This document shows positions 23,650-29,482 of a stretch of DNA of 29,482 bases, one piece after another. The stretch spans positions 1 through 29,482 of the forward strand of contig DGTU01000160.1 of assembly GCA_002394465.1 (NCBI GenBank), given 5' to 3'. The notes below the pieces were generated by a model that was not told the origin of the DNA, did not search any database, and was given only the letters and a program-made list of their open reading frames with translations. The position numbers and the translations under genes were made by a program. Every line of letters begins with the position of its first letter. The stretch's first letter is position 1. Source of the DNA: Treponema sp. UBA4328. GTDB lineage: Bacteria; Spirochaetota; Spirochaetia; Treponematales; Treponemataceae.

Positions 23650-24276
23650 TTACTTTCCAAGCATTTCAGCAAGCAGGCAGACACCTTCTACCATGGCCTT
23701 GTGCTCTTCAGGAGCGATGCGGGCATAGAGGGAGTCAGGCGTGTCACCTTCAAGAACAGGAACTTTTTTCTGAACAAGGATTTTACCCGTGTCACAGCCT
23801 GCATCCACAAGATGAACGGTACAGCCGGATTCCTTTTCGCCTGCGGCAAGGACTGCTTCGTGAACATTGTGTCCCCACATTCCTACCCCGCCGAATTTGG
23901 GAAGAAGGGCCGGATGAAGGTTTACTATGCGGCCGGAATATTCGGTGATGATTGAGCCGCTTAAAACGGTAAGCCAGCCTGCAAGGACAATGGCATCACA
24001 GCCGGCATTTTTTGCAGCCTCAAGGGCAGCGTCAGAAACGGCAGTGCGCTTTTCTTCTTTTGAAACGGTTTTAGCCTTTTCAGGACCGAGAACAGCAAAG
24101 GGAGAAACAATAACAGTATCAATACCGGCAGCGGCAGCTCGCTCAAGGGCATAGGCTTTTTTTGTGTCAGCAATAACAACCTGGATTTTATAAGGACAGT
24201 CAGCATGAGACTTCTGATAGTCGATGAGGGCCTGTAAGTTAGTTCCGCCCCCTGAAACAAGAACAGCGATTTTCAT
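23650..24276 (-). CDS. purN: Phosphoribosylglycinamide formyltransferase
   Basis: Third step of purine synthesis: transfers formyl from 10-formyl-THF to GAR. From the ATG at 24276 the product has 208 residues, beginning MKIAVLVSGGGTNLQALID as expected; a TTG at 24294 would add six unlikely residues. Catalytic segments are present: AGWLTVLS, the NLHPALLPKFGG Asn/His pair, and VHLVDAGCDTGKILVQ with the Asp. The GVGMWGHNVHEAVLAAGE loop resembles the subgroup found in Bacteroidetes and spirochaetes. No other pur gene is nearby. There is no Shine-Dalgarno; an extended -10 ends 6 nt before the ATG, so a leaderless mRNA is likely. Confidence 0.95.
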   Translation of the reverse strand: MKIAVLVSGGGTNLQALIDYQKSHADCPYKIQVVIADTKKAYALERAAAAGIDTVIVSPFAVLGPEKAKTVSKEEKRTAVSDAALEAAKNAGCDAIVLAGWLTVLSGSIITEYSGRIVNLHPALLPKFGGVGMWGHNVHEAVLAAGEKESGCTVHLVDAGCDTGKILVQKKVPVLEGDTPDSLYARIAPEEHKAMVEGVCLLAEMLGK

Positions 24277-24282
24277 GGGAAG

Positions 24283-24291
24283 ATTGTAGCA
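24283..24291 (-). promoter_or_regulatory. Extended -10 promoter of purN
   Basis: Minus strand TGC-TACAAT (24291-24283), then CTTCCC, then ATG at 24276, the expected +1. The -35 region is C-rich (G-rich on the plus strand) and does not resemble TTGACA. Confidence 0.5.
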
Positions 24292-24296
24292 CAAAA

Positions 24297-24321
24297 GGGG
24301 CGGCGGGGAAAAGGGAGAGGG
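24297..24321 (+). promoter_or_regulatory. Putative G-quadruplex motif upstream of purN
   Basis: Four G-runs on the plus strand (24297-24300, 24305-24308, 24313-24315, 24319-24321) with loops of 4, 4 and 3 nt fit the G3+N1-7 rule. It fills the gap between the lipoprotein stop and the purN promoter and lies on the purN template strand, over the -35 position. Confidence 0.5.
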
Positions 24322-25998
24322 TTATCTGACATTTGCAGGATCTATGCACATGGCAGGACAGAGAGTGCTTGTCCTAGGTGCATCCACAAAAGAAAAGTCG
24401 GTGCCAGAAAAAATACCACCACTAGAAACTATTGCTATTGGATAACCAGTATCTATTTCCATCATATCTCGCGTCAGTACATAATCAAAAGTTTCCCGCC
24501 GTGTCGGGAACGGGAGCTCAAAATTCCAAAAGAAATCATAAAATCTTACATGTCTACATATTGCATAATCTGAAGGGCGTGAAGAAAACTGTGGTGTGGA
24601 AATTTTAGCTATATGTGTCAAAAAGAATTCCTTTCTACTAAGCAGAAATATATAATCCACACAGTTTGTATATCCTTCTTTTAGTGTTCTGCTTATAATA
24701 AACTCTCTTGATGAATCTGAAAATGCCGTTGATATAAACCCTCTTCCAGTCCAGTCTATATCATTCTCAAGATCCCCAAATTCAATCGGCCAAGAATTTA
24801 AGTATGCCCTTACATTAGTTCTTGTCCAGATAGCAGAACCTAAAGTTCCACATGTTTCTATATCACCTCTAATCGGATAAGTCCACACAAGAAGATTACC
24901 GGAACAGTTTTCATCAATAACTTCCCACTTAAGCGGCTGAACCTTAAACCAGCGGATATTATTATCCTCAAATAATTTTACGGACGTCCCATCACTATAA
25001 GTTTTGCATGACGAATATAGAGAATTAAGGAAAGCAACATCATCTGTATTCCTATTCTCCAAGCAACTTTCATAAAAATATCCGTCTGAGCCTAAATACC
25101 ATTCGTTCAACACCGGACTGTCAGAATGTACCGGTTCTTCAGGGCAGATATCCTGCGGCCAGTCACCGAATTTAATCATCTTGTATCCATATTTATTCTC
25201 AATCCAGTACGGAAACTTTGTAAGTGCATCTGAAGCAGCAACATAAAAAGTATCCTTTATCGTTGCGCTTACTGCTTTTCCAAACTGATTAAGTGTAAGC
25301 GTAACATTTTCACGACCGTTGTAAATAATTGAACTTGTATCAAGATCAGAAGTAATCAGGTCAGTAACATCTTTTGCCGAGCCGTCCGCATAAAAAGCCG
25401 TAACGGTCAATCCTGTCGGATCAAACTTTTCACCCACAAGATAGATTTTATTTTTAAGTTCACCAGAAACTTCAATTCGCAGAAGACCTGTATTCTGCCA
25501 TTTTGCAGTCAGCGTAATATCTGAAAGGAGTTCATAACCGGCATCAATTTTCTGCTCCCCGATATACCAGCCTGTAAATACATAATCATCACAAGACAGT
25601 TCTGGAAGTTCAATTCCCGACAGTTTTGTTTCTTTTGGAAGGGTAACAGCAGAAGGAACACTACCCCTTTCAGACTCATAAGTGATGCAGCATTGAATTC
25701 TGTTTATCCATCTGGCCTTCAATACAGTATTCGCAGTTATCTTAAAACCAGTCATGGTCTTAGCATTTTCTGCATACCATCCGCTGAATATATATGTTTC
25801 TGTATCATCAAGAACCGGCAGTTTTTCCGCCGTAAGCTTAAAGCCTTTCTGACAGAAAAAAGAATCCGGTGCCTTACCGAATTCGGTCTCGTAGGTAACC
25901 TTAAAAACTTCAGTCGGGGAAGCCTGTTCAATAGTCTCTACGGTACAGCCAGAAAGAACCAGCGCTAACGGGATTAAAAACAAAAATACTTTTTTCAT
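24322..25998 (-). CDS. Surface lipoprotein with InlB repeats, Big_3 and DUF6273-like domains
   Basis: Lipoprotein of 558 residues. The signal peptide MKKVFLFLIPLALVLSGC has a clean lipobox (LSGC, Cys18). Two InlB/Flg_new-type beta repeats follow at about 32-92 and 96-165 (YIFSGWYAENAKTMTGFKI...LKARW; YVFTGWYIGEQKIDAGYELLSDITLTAKW). Then comes a Big_3 Ig-like domain at about 170-250 (YLVGEKFDPTGLTVTAFYADGSAKDVT), and a C-terminal DUF6273-like domain at about 270-545 (WFKVQPLKWEVI; RTNVRAYLNS; FLLSRKEFF). Such proteins are common, often multi-copy, in treponemes and gut Firmicutes and are thought to be cell-surface binding proteins. GGAG precedes the ATG. A 30-bp palindrome lies upstream. Confidence 0.8.
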   Translation of the reverse strand: MKKVFLFLIPLALVLSGCTVETIEQASPTEVFKVTYETEFGKAPDSFFCQKGFKLTAEKLPVLDDTETYIFSGWYAENAKTMTGFKITANTVLKARWINRIQCCITYESERGSVPSAVTLPKETKLSGIELPELSCDDYVFTGWYIGEQKIDAGYELLSDITLTAKWQNTGLLRIEVSGELKNKIYLVGEKFDPTGLTVTAFYADGSAKDVTDLITSDLDTSSIIYNGRENVTLTLNQFGKAVSATIKDTFYVAASDALTKFPYWIENKYGYKMIKFGDWPQDICPEEPVHSDSPVLNEWYLGSDGYFYESCLENRNTDDVAFLNSLYSSCKTYSDGTSVKLFEDNNIRWFKVQPLKWEVIDENCSGNLLVWTYPIRGDIETCGTLGSAIWTRTNVRAYLNSWPIEFGDLENDIDWTGRGFISTAFSDSSREFIISRTLKEGYTNCVDYIFLLSRKEFFLTHIAKISTPQFSSRPSDYAICRHVRFYDFFWNFELPFPTRRETFDYVLTRDMMEIDTGYPIAIVSSGGIFSGTDFSFVDAPRTSTLCPAMCIDPANVR

Positions 25999-26015
25999 AA
26001 CTTGTCTCCAGAATA

Positions 26016-26021
26016 ATTATA
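26016..26021 (-). promoter_or_regulatory. Candidate -10 of the DUF6273 lipoprotein gene
   Basis: A perfect TATAAT on the minus strand (26021-26016), expected +1 near 26009, about 10 nt before the start at 25998. There is no -35 match at 16-18 bp; that position lies in the left arm of the palindrome at 26035-26064. Confidence 0.45.
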
Positions 26022-26034
26022 AAGAAACATCTTT

Positions 26035-26064
26035 AGTCAGAGATTATGTCAATAATCTCTGACT
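26035..26064. promoter_or_regulatory. 30-bp perfect palindrome, possible activator site
   Basis: AGTCAGAGATTAT (26035-26047), GTCA, ATAATCTCTGACT (26052-26064): 13-bp perfect arms with a 4-nt centre. No T-run follows on either strand, and a separate terminator for the upstream gene lies 23 bp away. A DNA-binding dimer site is the simplest reading. Confidence 0.55.
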
Positions 26065-26086
26065 CCAAGGTTACTGGGAGCTTTTG

Positions 26087-26119
26087 CAAAAAAAAAGCCG
26101 GCAGGAAACTTCTGCCGGC
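26087..26119 (-). terminator. Intrinsic terminator of the large lipoprotein gene
   Basis: Minus strand: GCCGGCAG, 7-nt loop, CTGCCGGC (26119-26112 and 26104-26097), followed by nine T (complement of 26088-26096). A strong GC stem and long U-tract 21 bp after the stop of the large lipoprotein gene. Confidence 0.92.
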
Positions 26120-26140
26120 AATAAAACGTACTCAAATTTA

Positions 26141-29100
26141 TTACTTCTGACGTACAGTACTCATAATACAGGTATTATCAGCAAACCAGACTACTGCACA
26201 GTAATAACAGCCGTCAGGTACATCTTCCGTTAAAATCGGATAATAATAAGGGCTTGAAGAATATGATGAAGAATTAAGGAACTTAACGTTTACTTCCATC
26301 TTCTGGTCTCCTGAGCGTTCTGCACTTCCAGTACAATAATATTCCCAATCCTTAGGATCATCACCGTAATTAAACTCACTCCACAATGTATGAATAAAGA
26401 AAGGCTTGCTTGAATAAACCTGCATGCCGTTTACGGTGTTAACTACATCCTTAATGGAAACAGTCTGTTCACCTGTCTGATAAAGGTAAACCGGTCCGAT
26501 ACGGGTATTTGTAGTAGATGCCTGTATAAAGAAGCGGAAAAATCCTGTTCCTGCACTGGCCAGGCTTAAATATTCATACCATGGAGTACTGCCAGTATAT
26601 TTTGTGTCCATGTAGGTAGCATCGCATCCTTTTTCCCACTTAGAATCAGAACCTATTTTATCATAAGAAGCCTGAACCTTACCCATAAACATATTACCGA
26701 ATTTGGACTGGATCGGTTCAAGTTCACCTGTAACAGGACTTTCTGCAAGATATGACTCTATTCCAGGAATAAACCGGAACTGATAAGAGGAATTTTCATA
26801 GACAATAGAATAGTTAATGTCAGATTCATCATAACAATACGGTTTAGCGTTCCAGTATTCCCATTTATTCAGTTCACCTTGCAGCCATGGATAATAACGC
26901 GGGTCCTGATAAGAAAAACTGCAGTCTGTTGTAATACTACCTGCGTCTTTAAAACTGAATGATATATCAAACGAAGACCAGTACTTAGCGAGAGGAAGAT
27001 GTCCTACAGGAATGTAAATTGCATCATCTGAAGAAGAAAATTTAATTTTTCTGGTCACATCATAATCACCAGCCACATATCTTACAGTGATATCCTGTTC
27101 AGACGGAAAACCATTGCCTGTATCTTCTACCTTAACTTTTATATATTTACCCGTATAATCAAAGGGAATCCTGTCAGTATTATCCTTAGGCAGGGAATCT
27201 GCATACAATACCCTTGGTGCAACATTATCATGAATATATGAGTTAGTCGTAGAAATTGTATAGGCAGAAGATCTTTCAACCCCGTTTTTTACCCCCACAA
27301 CATAAAATTTAAAGGCCTTGCGGGTAGTAGTGTCTAAAGTTTCATAAAAATTAGATGTAGCAACCTTGAAGGATTTTGTCCTGCCTTCATCAAAGAAACA
27401 GCTGAATACTCCTTCAGCATATGCATAAACTGAATCATAGTAGTCATATACAGTCTGCGGAACTGTAACCGTTATTGTATGGGTATCGGCAGCGTCAGCT
27501 GAGATTGCTACAGTCTGGCTGAGGGCGTAGTTAGGAATACTTGAATAATACTGCGCAGTATGAACGTCAGAAACATAACCGTAAATGTAATGCTCATCAC
27601 CTTTGTAATCATAATACTTATATACAAGCTGAGAATAATAATCAGCTGAAGTCAGACTGTCATAATCTAAGGTAGAAGCTCCGACCCAGGTTAAATCCCC
27701 TTCCACAAGGGCACTGCCAGATGAAGGCCTGTAATCTTCTCCAAAAGCCCGCCAGTAAGTAAGATAGTTAACGTCATGTGTAAATATTAATGAATAATAA
27801 TAACCGTTGTCATCATAATCTTTACTTTTTACGCGAAGTCTTTTATAAGTTATGGTTCCAGAATTATAAGTTGTAATAAATTCTGAAACAATCTGAGGCA
27901 CTGACGGAAGTTCATAATAAGCATCCCTGACATTTCCTGAAAGGTCCTGACAGCGCACCTTGATGTAAGTTACCTTCTGAGAATCTTCAACAGGAACTGA
28001 AACCTGCTTGTACCAGGTGTAATCGTAAACAGATTCAACAGCTCCTGCAAAAGACAGGCTTGTCATTGCCTTAGAGTCCAGTTCATCCCGGTCAGAAGAA
28101 TATGAATAGCTCCACTTAAGGTCAGCAGGCTTTGTATATAAGTTATTACCGTTCTTTCCCGGTGAATACTCTTTACCGGCATAAAGGGTGAAGGTCATTA
28201 CATTTGAACCGCCACCAGTCCACTGTCTTGCTTCAATGTCTTCCTTAGCTATATTAACATTGATTACATTTTTATAGGCATTATTAGTGTCAGCAGAACT
28301 ATTATACTCGTACGTATGATTGTCTAATGTCAAATAATTGACCGTAGGATTTGTGAGGTAAAAGTTAACGTCAGCTATTGTGTCCTGATAATAGTCAATC
28401 TGTGTAACTTCACTGTTATTTAAGGCTACATCCCTGACCTGCACATAAATTGTTTTATTACCGCCGGAAGTATCACTAAGATCATAATTGAGGTAAACTT
28501 TATAATAACCGTCAAATGCCTTTAACTCATAATCACTTGAAGTGTATTCTTTAAAAACACTGTTATCTTCAGAAACATAAATCGTATCTATTCCAGAATC
28601 AGGCTCAATTACGCTAACACATATACAAAGCTTATCAGTAATTCTGTATTTATTATTTCCGGCTTCAATATCAGCCATAGTACCTGCAGTAATGTAACCG
28701 GAAATTACGGGTGGTACATCATCAATAAGTTTTGTACATAAGGGAGAAACTTTAAGCTGTAAATCACTTTTAAGGACAGTGAGCTTTGTTTTATAAAATT
28801 CATAGTCATCATTTTTTCCAATATAACCTGTTTCAGGATCAAAACTAACTGCATCTTTATAAACCGAGGCGGTTACTGCATCAGTTACCTGAAAACCACG
28901 GAAATTAAATCCTGACTTCATTTTATACGAAACCTCTATTGATTTGCCGGTACGAAGGGCTACAAGACCAACAGGAGTTAACTGTCCCCTGTCAGTGTCT
29001 GCAGTAAAATTAATCGTTGTCAATGAACCGATATAATTTTCAATTTCCTGCTGGATGTCTTCCTTTATAGGTCCGCCTTCCAGGAAGTTATCACAGGCAG

Positions 29101-29176
29101 AAAGAGAAAGACAAATTAATGCTCCGGCAGCAAGGGATACTGTACGGAGAATTTTCTTTAATGCGTTCTTAATCAT
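26141..29176 (-). CDS. Large tyrosine-rich lipoprotein, unknown function
   Basis: Lipoprotein of 1011 residues from the ATG at 29176, chosen because GAGGG lies 6 nt upstream; a TTG at 29188 would overlap that site. The signal peptide ends LSLSAC (Cys28), followed by DNFLEGGPIKEDIQQEIENYIG. The next section (TTINFTADTDRGQLTPVGLVALRTGKSIEVSYKMKSGFNFRGFQV) resembles N-terminal modules repeated in treponemal lipoproteins. The remainder is beta-rich with Ig- or cadherin-like stretches (DVPPVISGYITAG; GGNKTIYVQVRDVALNNS; TYIKVRCQDLSGNVRDAYYELP) and very many Tyr, Ser, Asp and Thr residues. No enzyme motif is visible. It is probably a surface adhesin or carbohydrate-binding scaffold. It has its own promoter and terminator. 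Confidence 0.75.
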   Translation of the reverse strand: MIKNALKKILRTVSLAAGALICLSLSACDNFLEGGPIKEDIQQEIENYIGSLTTINFTADTDRGQLTPVGLVALRTGKSIEVSYKMKSGFNFRGFQVTDAVTASVYKDAVSFDPETGYIGKNDDYEFYKTKLTVLKSDLQLKVSPLCTKLIDDVPPVISGYITAGTMADIEAGNNKYRITDKLCICVSVIEPDSGIDTIYVSEDNSVFKEYTSSDYELKAFDGYYKVYLNYDLSDTSGGNKTIYVQVRDVALNNSEVTQIDYYQDTIADVNFYLTNPTVNYLTLDNHTYEYNSSADTNNAYKNVINVNIAKEDIEARQWTGGGSNVMTFTLYAGKEYSPGKNGNNLYTKPADLKWSYSYSSDRDELDSKAMTSLSFAGAVESVYDYTWYKQVSVPVEDSQKVTYIKVRCQDLSGNVRDAYYELPSVPQIVSEFITTYNSGTITYKRLRVKSKDYDDNGYYYSLIFTHDVNYLTYWRAFGEDYRPSSGSALVEGDLTWVGASTLDYDSLTSADYYSQLVYKYYDYKGDEHYIYGYVSDVHTAQYYSSIPNYALSQTVAISADAADTHTITVTVPQTVYDYYDSVYAYAEGVFSCFFDEGRTKSFKVATSNFYETLDTTTRKAFKFYVVGVKNGVERSSAYTISTTNSYIHDNVAPRVLYADSLPKDNTDRIPFDYTGKYIKVKVEDTGNGFPSEQDITVRYVAGDYDVTRKIKFSSSDDAIYIPVGHLPLAKYWSSFDISFSFKDAGSITTDCSFSYQDPRYYPWLQGELNKWEYWNAKPYCYDESDINYSIVYENSSYQFRFIPGIESYLAESPVTGELEPIQSKFGNMFMGKVQASYDKIGSDSKWEKGCDATYMDTKYTGSTPWYEYLSLASAGTGFFRFFIQASTTNTRIGPVYLYQTGEQTVSIKDVVNTVNGMQVYSSKPFFIHTLWSEFNYGDDPKDWEYYCTGSAERSGDQKMEVNVKFLNSSSYSSSPYYYPILTEDVPDGCYYCAVVWFADNTCIMSTVRQK

Positions 29177-29205
29177 AAACACCCTCAAAATAACAGTTTA
29201 TTAAA

Positions 29206-29234
29206 TTTATAACACATTCTAAGAAAATTTTCAG
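29206..29234 (-). promoter_or_regulatory. Promoter of the large lipoprotein gene
   Basis: Minus strand: CTGAAA (29234-29229), 17 bp, TATAAA (29211-29206) with TG one base upstream. Expected +1 near 29199 gives a 23-nt leader with the GAGGG ribosome site. Confidence 0.6.
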
Positions 29235-29264
29235 AGTTTTAGAAGAATATGAGGAAATATTGGG

Positions 29265-29383
29265 ATTTAAAGGGTCAGGGATCGTGGCGGAAACACCGCA
29301 GCGAAGCGAGGAGTTGCAGCAAGAGCCCGGCCCGCGCCGGAAGGCGCGGGAGACCCCCGAAATTTATTGAGGAACCTTTAAAT
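29265..29383. repeat. GC-rich foldable intergenic element bounded by inverted repeats
   Basis: A sharply GC-rich block in an AT-rich gap. ATTTAAAGG (29265-29273) pairs with CCTTTAAAT (29375-29383). Inside are GGGTC/GACCC (29272-29276 with 29352-29356), GCGG/CCGC (29287-29290 with 29096-29099 counted as 29296-29299) and a perfect CCCGCGCC-GGAA-GGCGCGGG hairpin (29331-29350) with a GNRA-type loop. There is no U-tract. It may be a dispersed palindromic repeat or a structured RNA; the right arm lies in the last codons of the neighbouring gene. Confidence 0.5.
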
Positions 29384-29482
29384 TTGTTACGTCAACCTTT
29401 TCGACAATTTGAACTTTCTTTTCCTGCTGAATGAATCCAAGTGAATATAATGGGAGCGTATCAAAATCATTTGTGGTGCCGA
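29364..29482 (-). CDS. C-terminal fragment of a protein cut by the window edge
   Basis: An open frame enters from the right edge on the minus strand and ends at TAA (29366-29364). It encodes 38 residues ending in EKKVQIVEKVDVTNLKVPQ, preceded by TTNDFDTLPLYSLGFIQQ. Composition and the sharp drop to GC-rich non-coding sequence after the stop suggest a true gene end. The family cannot be recognised from this length. The next leftward gene has its own promoter. Confidence 0.6.
   Translation of the reverse strand, partial: GTTNDFDTLPLYSLGFIQQEKKVQIVEKVDVTNLKVPQ

Noticed and set aside
24277..24294. TTG start adding six residues to PurN
   Set aside because: The extension overlaps the -10, and MKIAVLVSGGGTN is the family-typical N-terminus.
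26046..26055. Consensus TTGACA on the minus strand in the palindrome centre as a -35
   Set aside because: It is 25 bp from TATAAT and no other -10 lies at 16-18 bp, so it is better explained as part of the palindrome.
1..29482. CRISPR arrays, tRNA/rRNA genes, insertion sequences, prophage or restriction genes
   Set aside because: No regular spaced repeats, cloverleaf, transposase, integrase or phage motif was found on either strand.

Overview
This window looks like a chromosomal segment of a host- or gut-associated Treponema-like spirochaete. The evidence is a moderately AT-rich genome with dense gene packing, many relaxed-lipobox lipoproteins, a DUF2259 secreted protein, InlB/Big_3/DUF6273 surface lipoproteins, a candidate periplasmic-flagellar-collar TPR protein, and promoters of the flagellar sigma-28 type. 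No tRNA, rRNA, CRISPR, transposase or phage gene was seen. The genus call is inference from gene content.

Layout. 1-2827: ssb (+) converges on a U32-family RNA-hydroxylation/peptidase-like gene (-). 2912-5732: a lamin-tail-like lipoprotein, a DUF2259 secreted protein and an unknown polytopic membrane protein. 5738-9772: a 1059-residue membrane-anchored TPR protein (candidate FlcA) read leftward and a secreted CBM48-like protein read rightward, divided by 135 bp with back-to-back sigma-28-like promoters. 9774-18145, all minus: the housekeeping and envelope block yajC-secD-secF, a terminator, a short single-POTRA Omp85 protein, ispH, ndk, gpsA, ffh. 18257-23646: a periplasmic TPR protein (-), then (+) a TPR lipoprotein, an overlapping MltD-type lytic transglycosylase with LysM, and an OmpA-domain protein with a sigma-28-like promoter. 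23650-29176 (-): purN and two surface lipoproteins, the second of 1011 residues. 29177-29482: a promoter, a GC-rich foldable element and the last 38 codons of another leftward gene.

How it fits together. Most genes serve the cell envelope: protein export (Ffh, YajC-SecDF), outer-membrane protein handling (Omp85, TPR lipoprotein), peptidoglycan attachment and remodelling (OmpA domain, LysM, SLT) and surface lipoproteins. The sigma-28-like sites tie the TPR collar candidate, the CBM48 protein and the OmpA-domain protein into a possible flagellar regulon. In Borrelia, as I recall it, flcA (bb0326) lies near a TPR lipoprotein (bb0324) and a LysM protein (bb0323). The same kinds of gene recur here, which supports an envelope-flagellum neighbourhood.

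The best leads are non-coding. They are the divergent sigma-28 pair; a class of genes whose -10 hexamer ends 6-8 nt before the ATG, predicting leaderless mRNAs; a terminator-like hairpin inside the signal-peptide codons of one lipoprotein gene; a G-quadruplex motif over the purN -35 region; a 30-bp palindrome centred near -40 of a lipoprotein promoter; and the GC-rich element near the right end. All rest on reading by eye and need computational or experimental confirmation.
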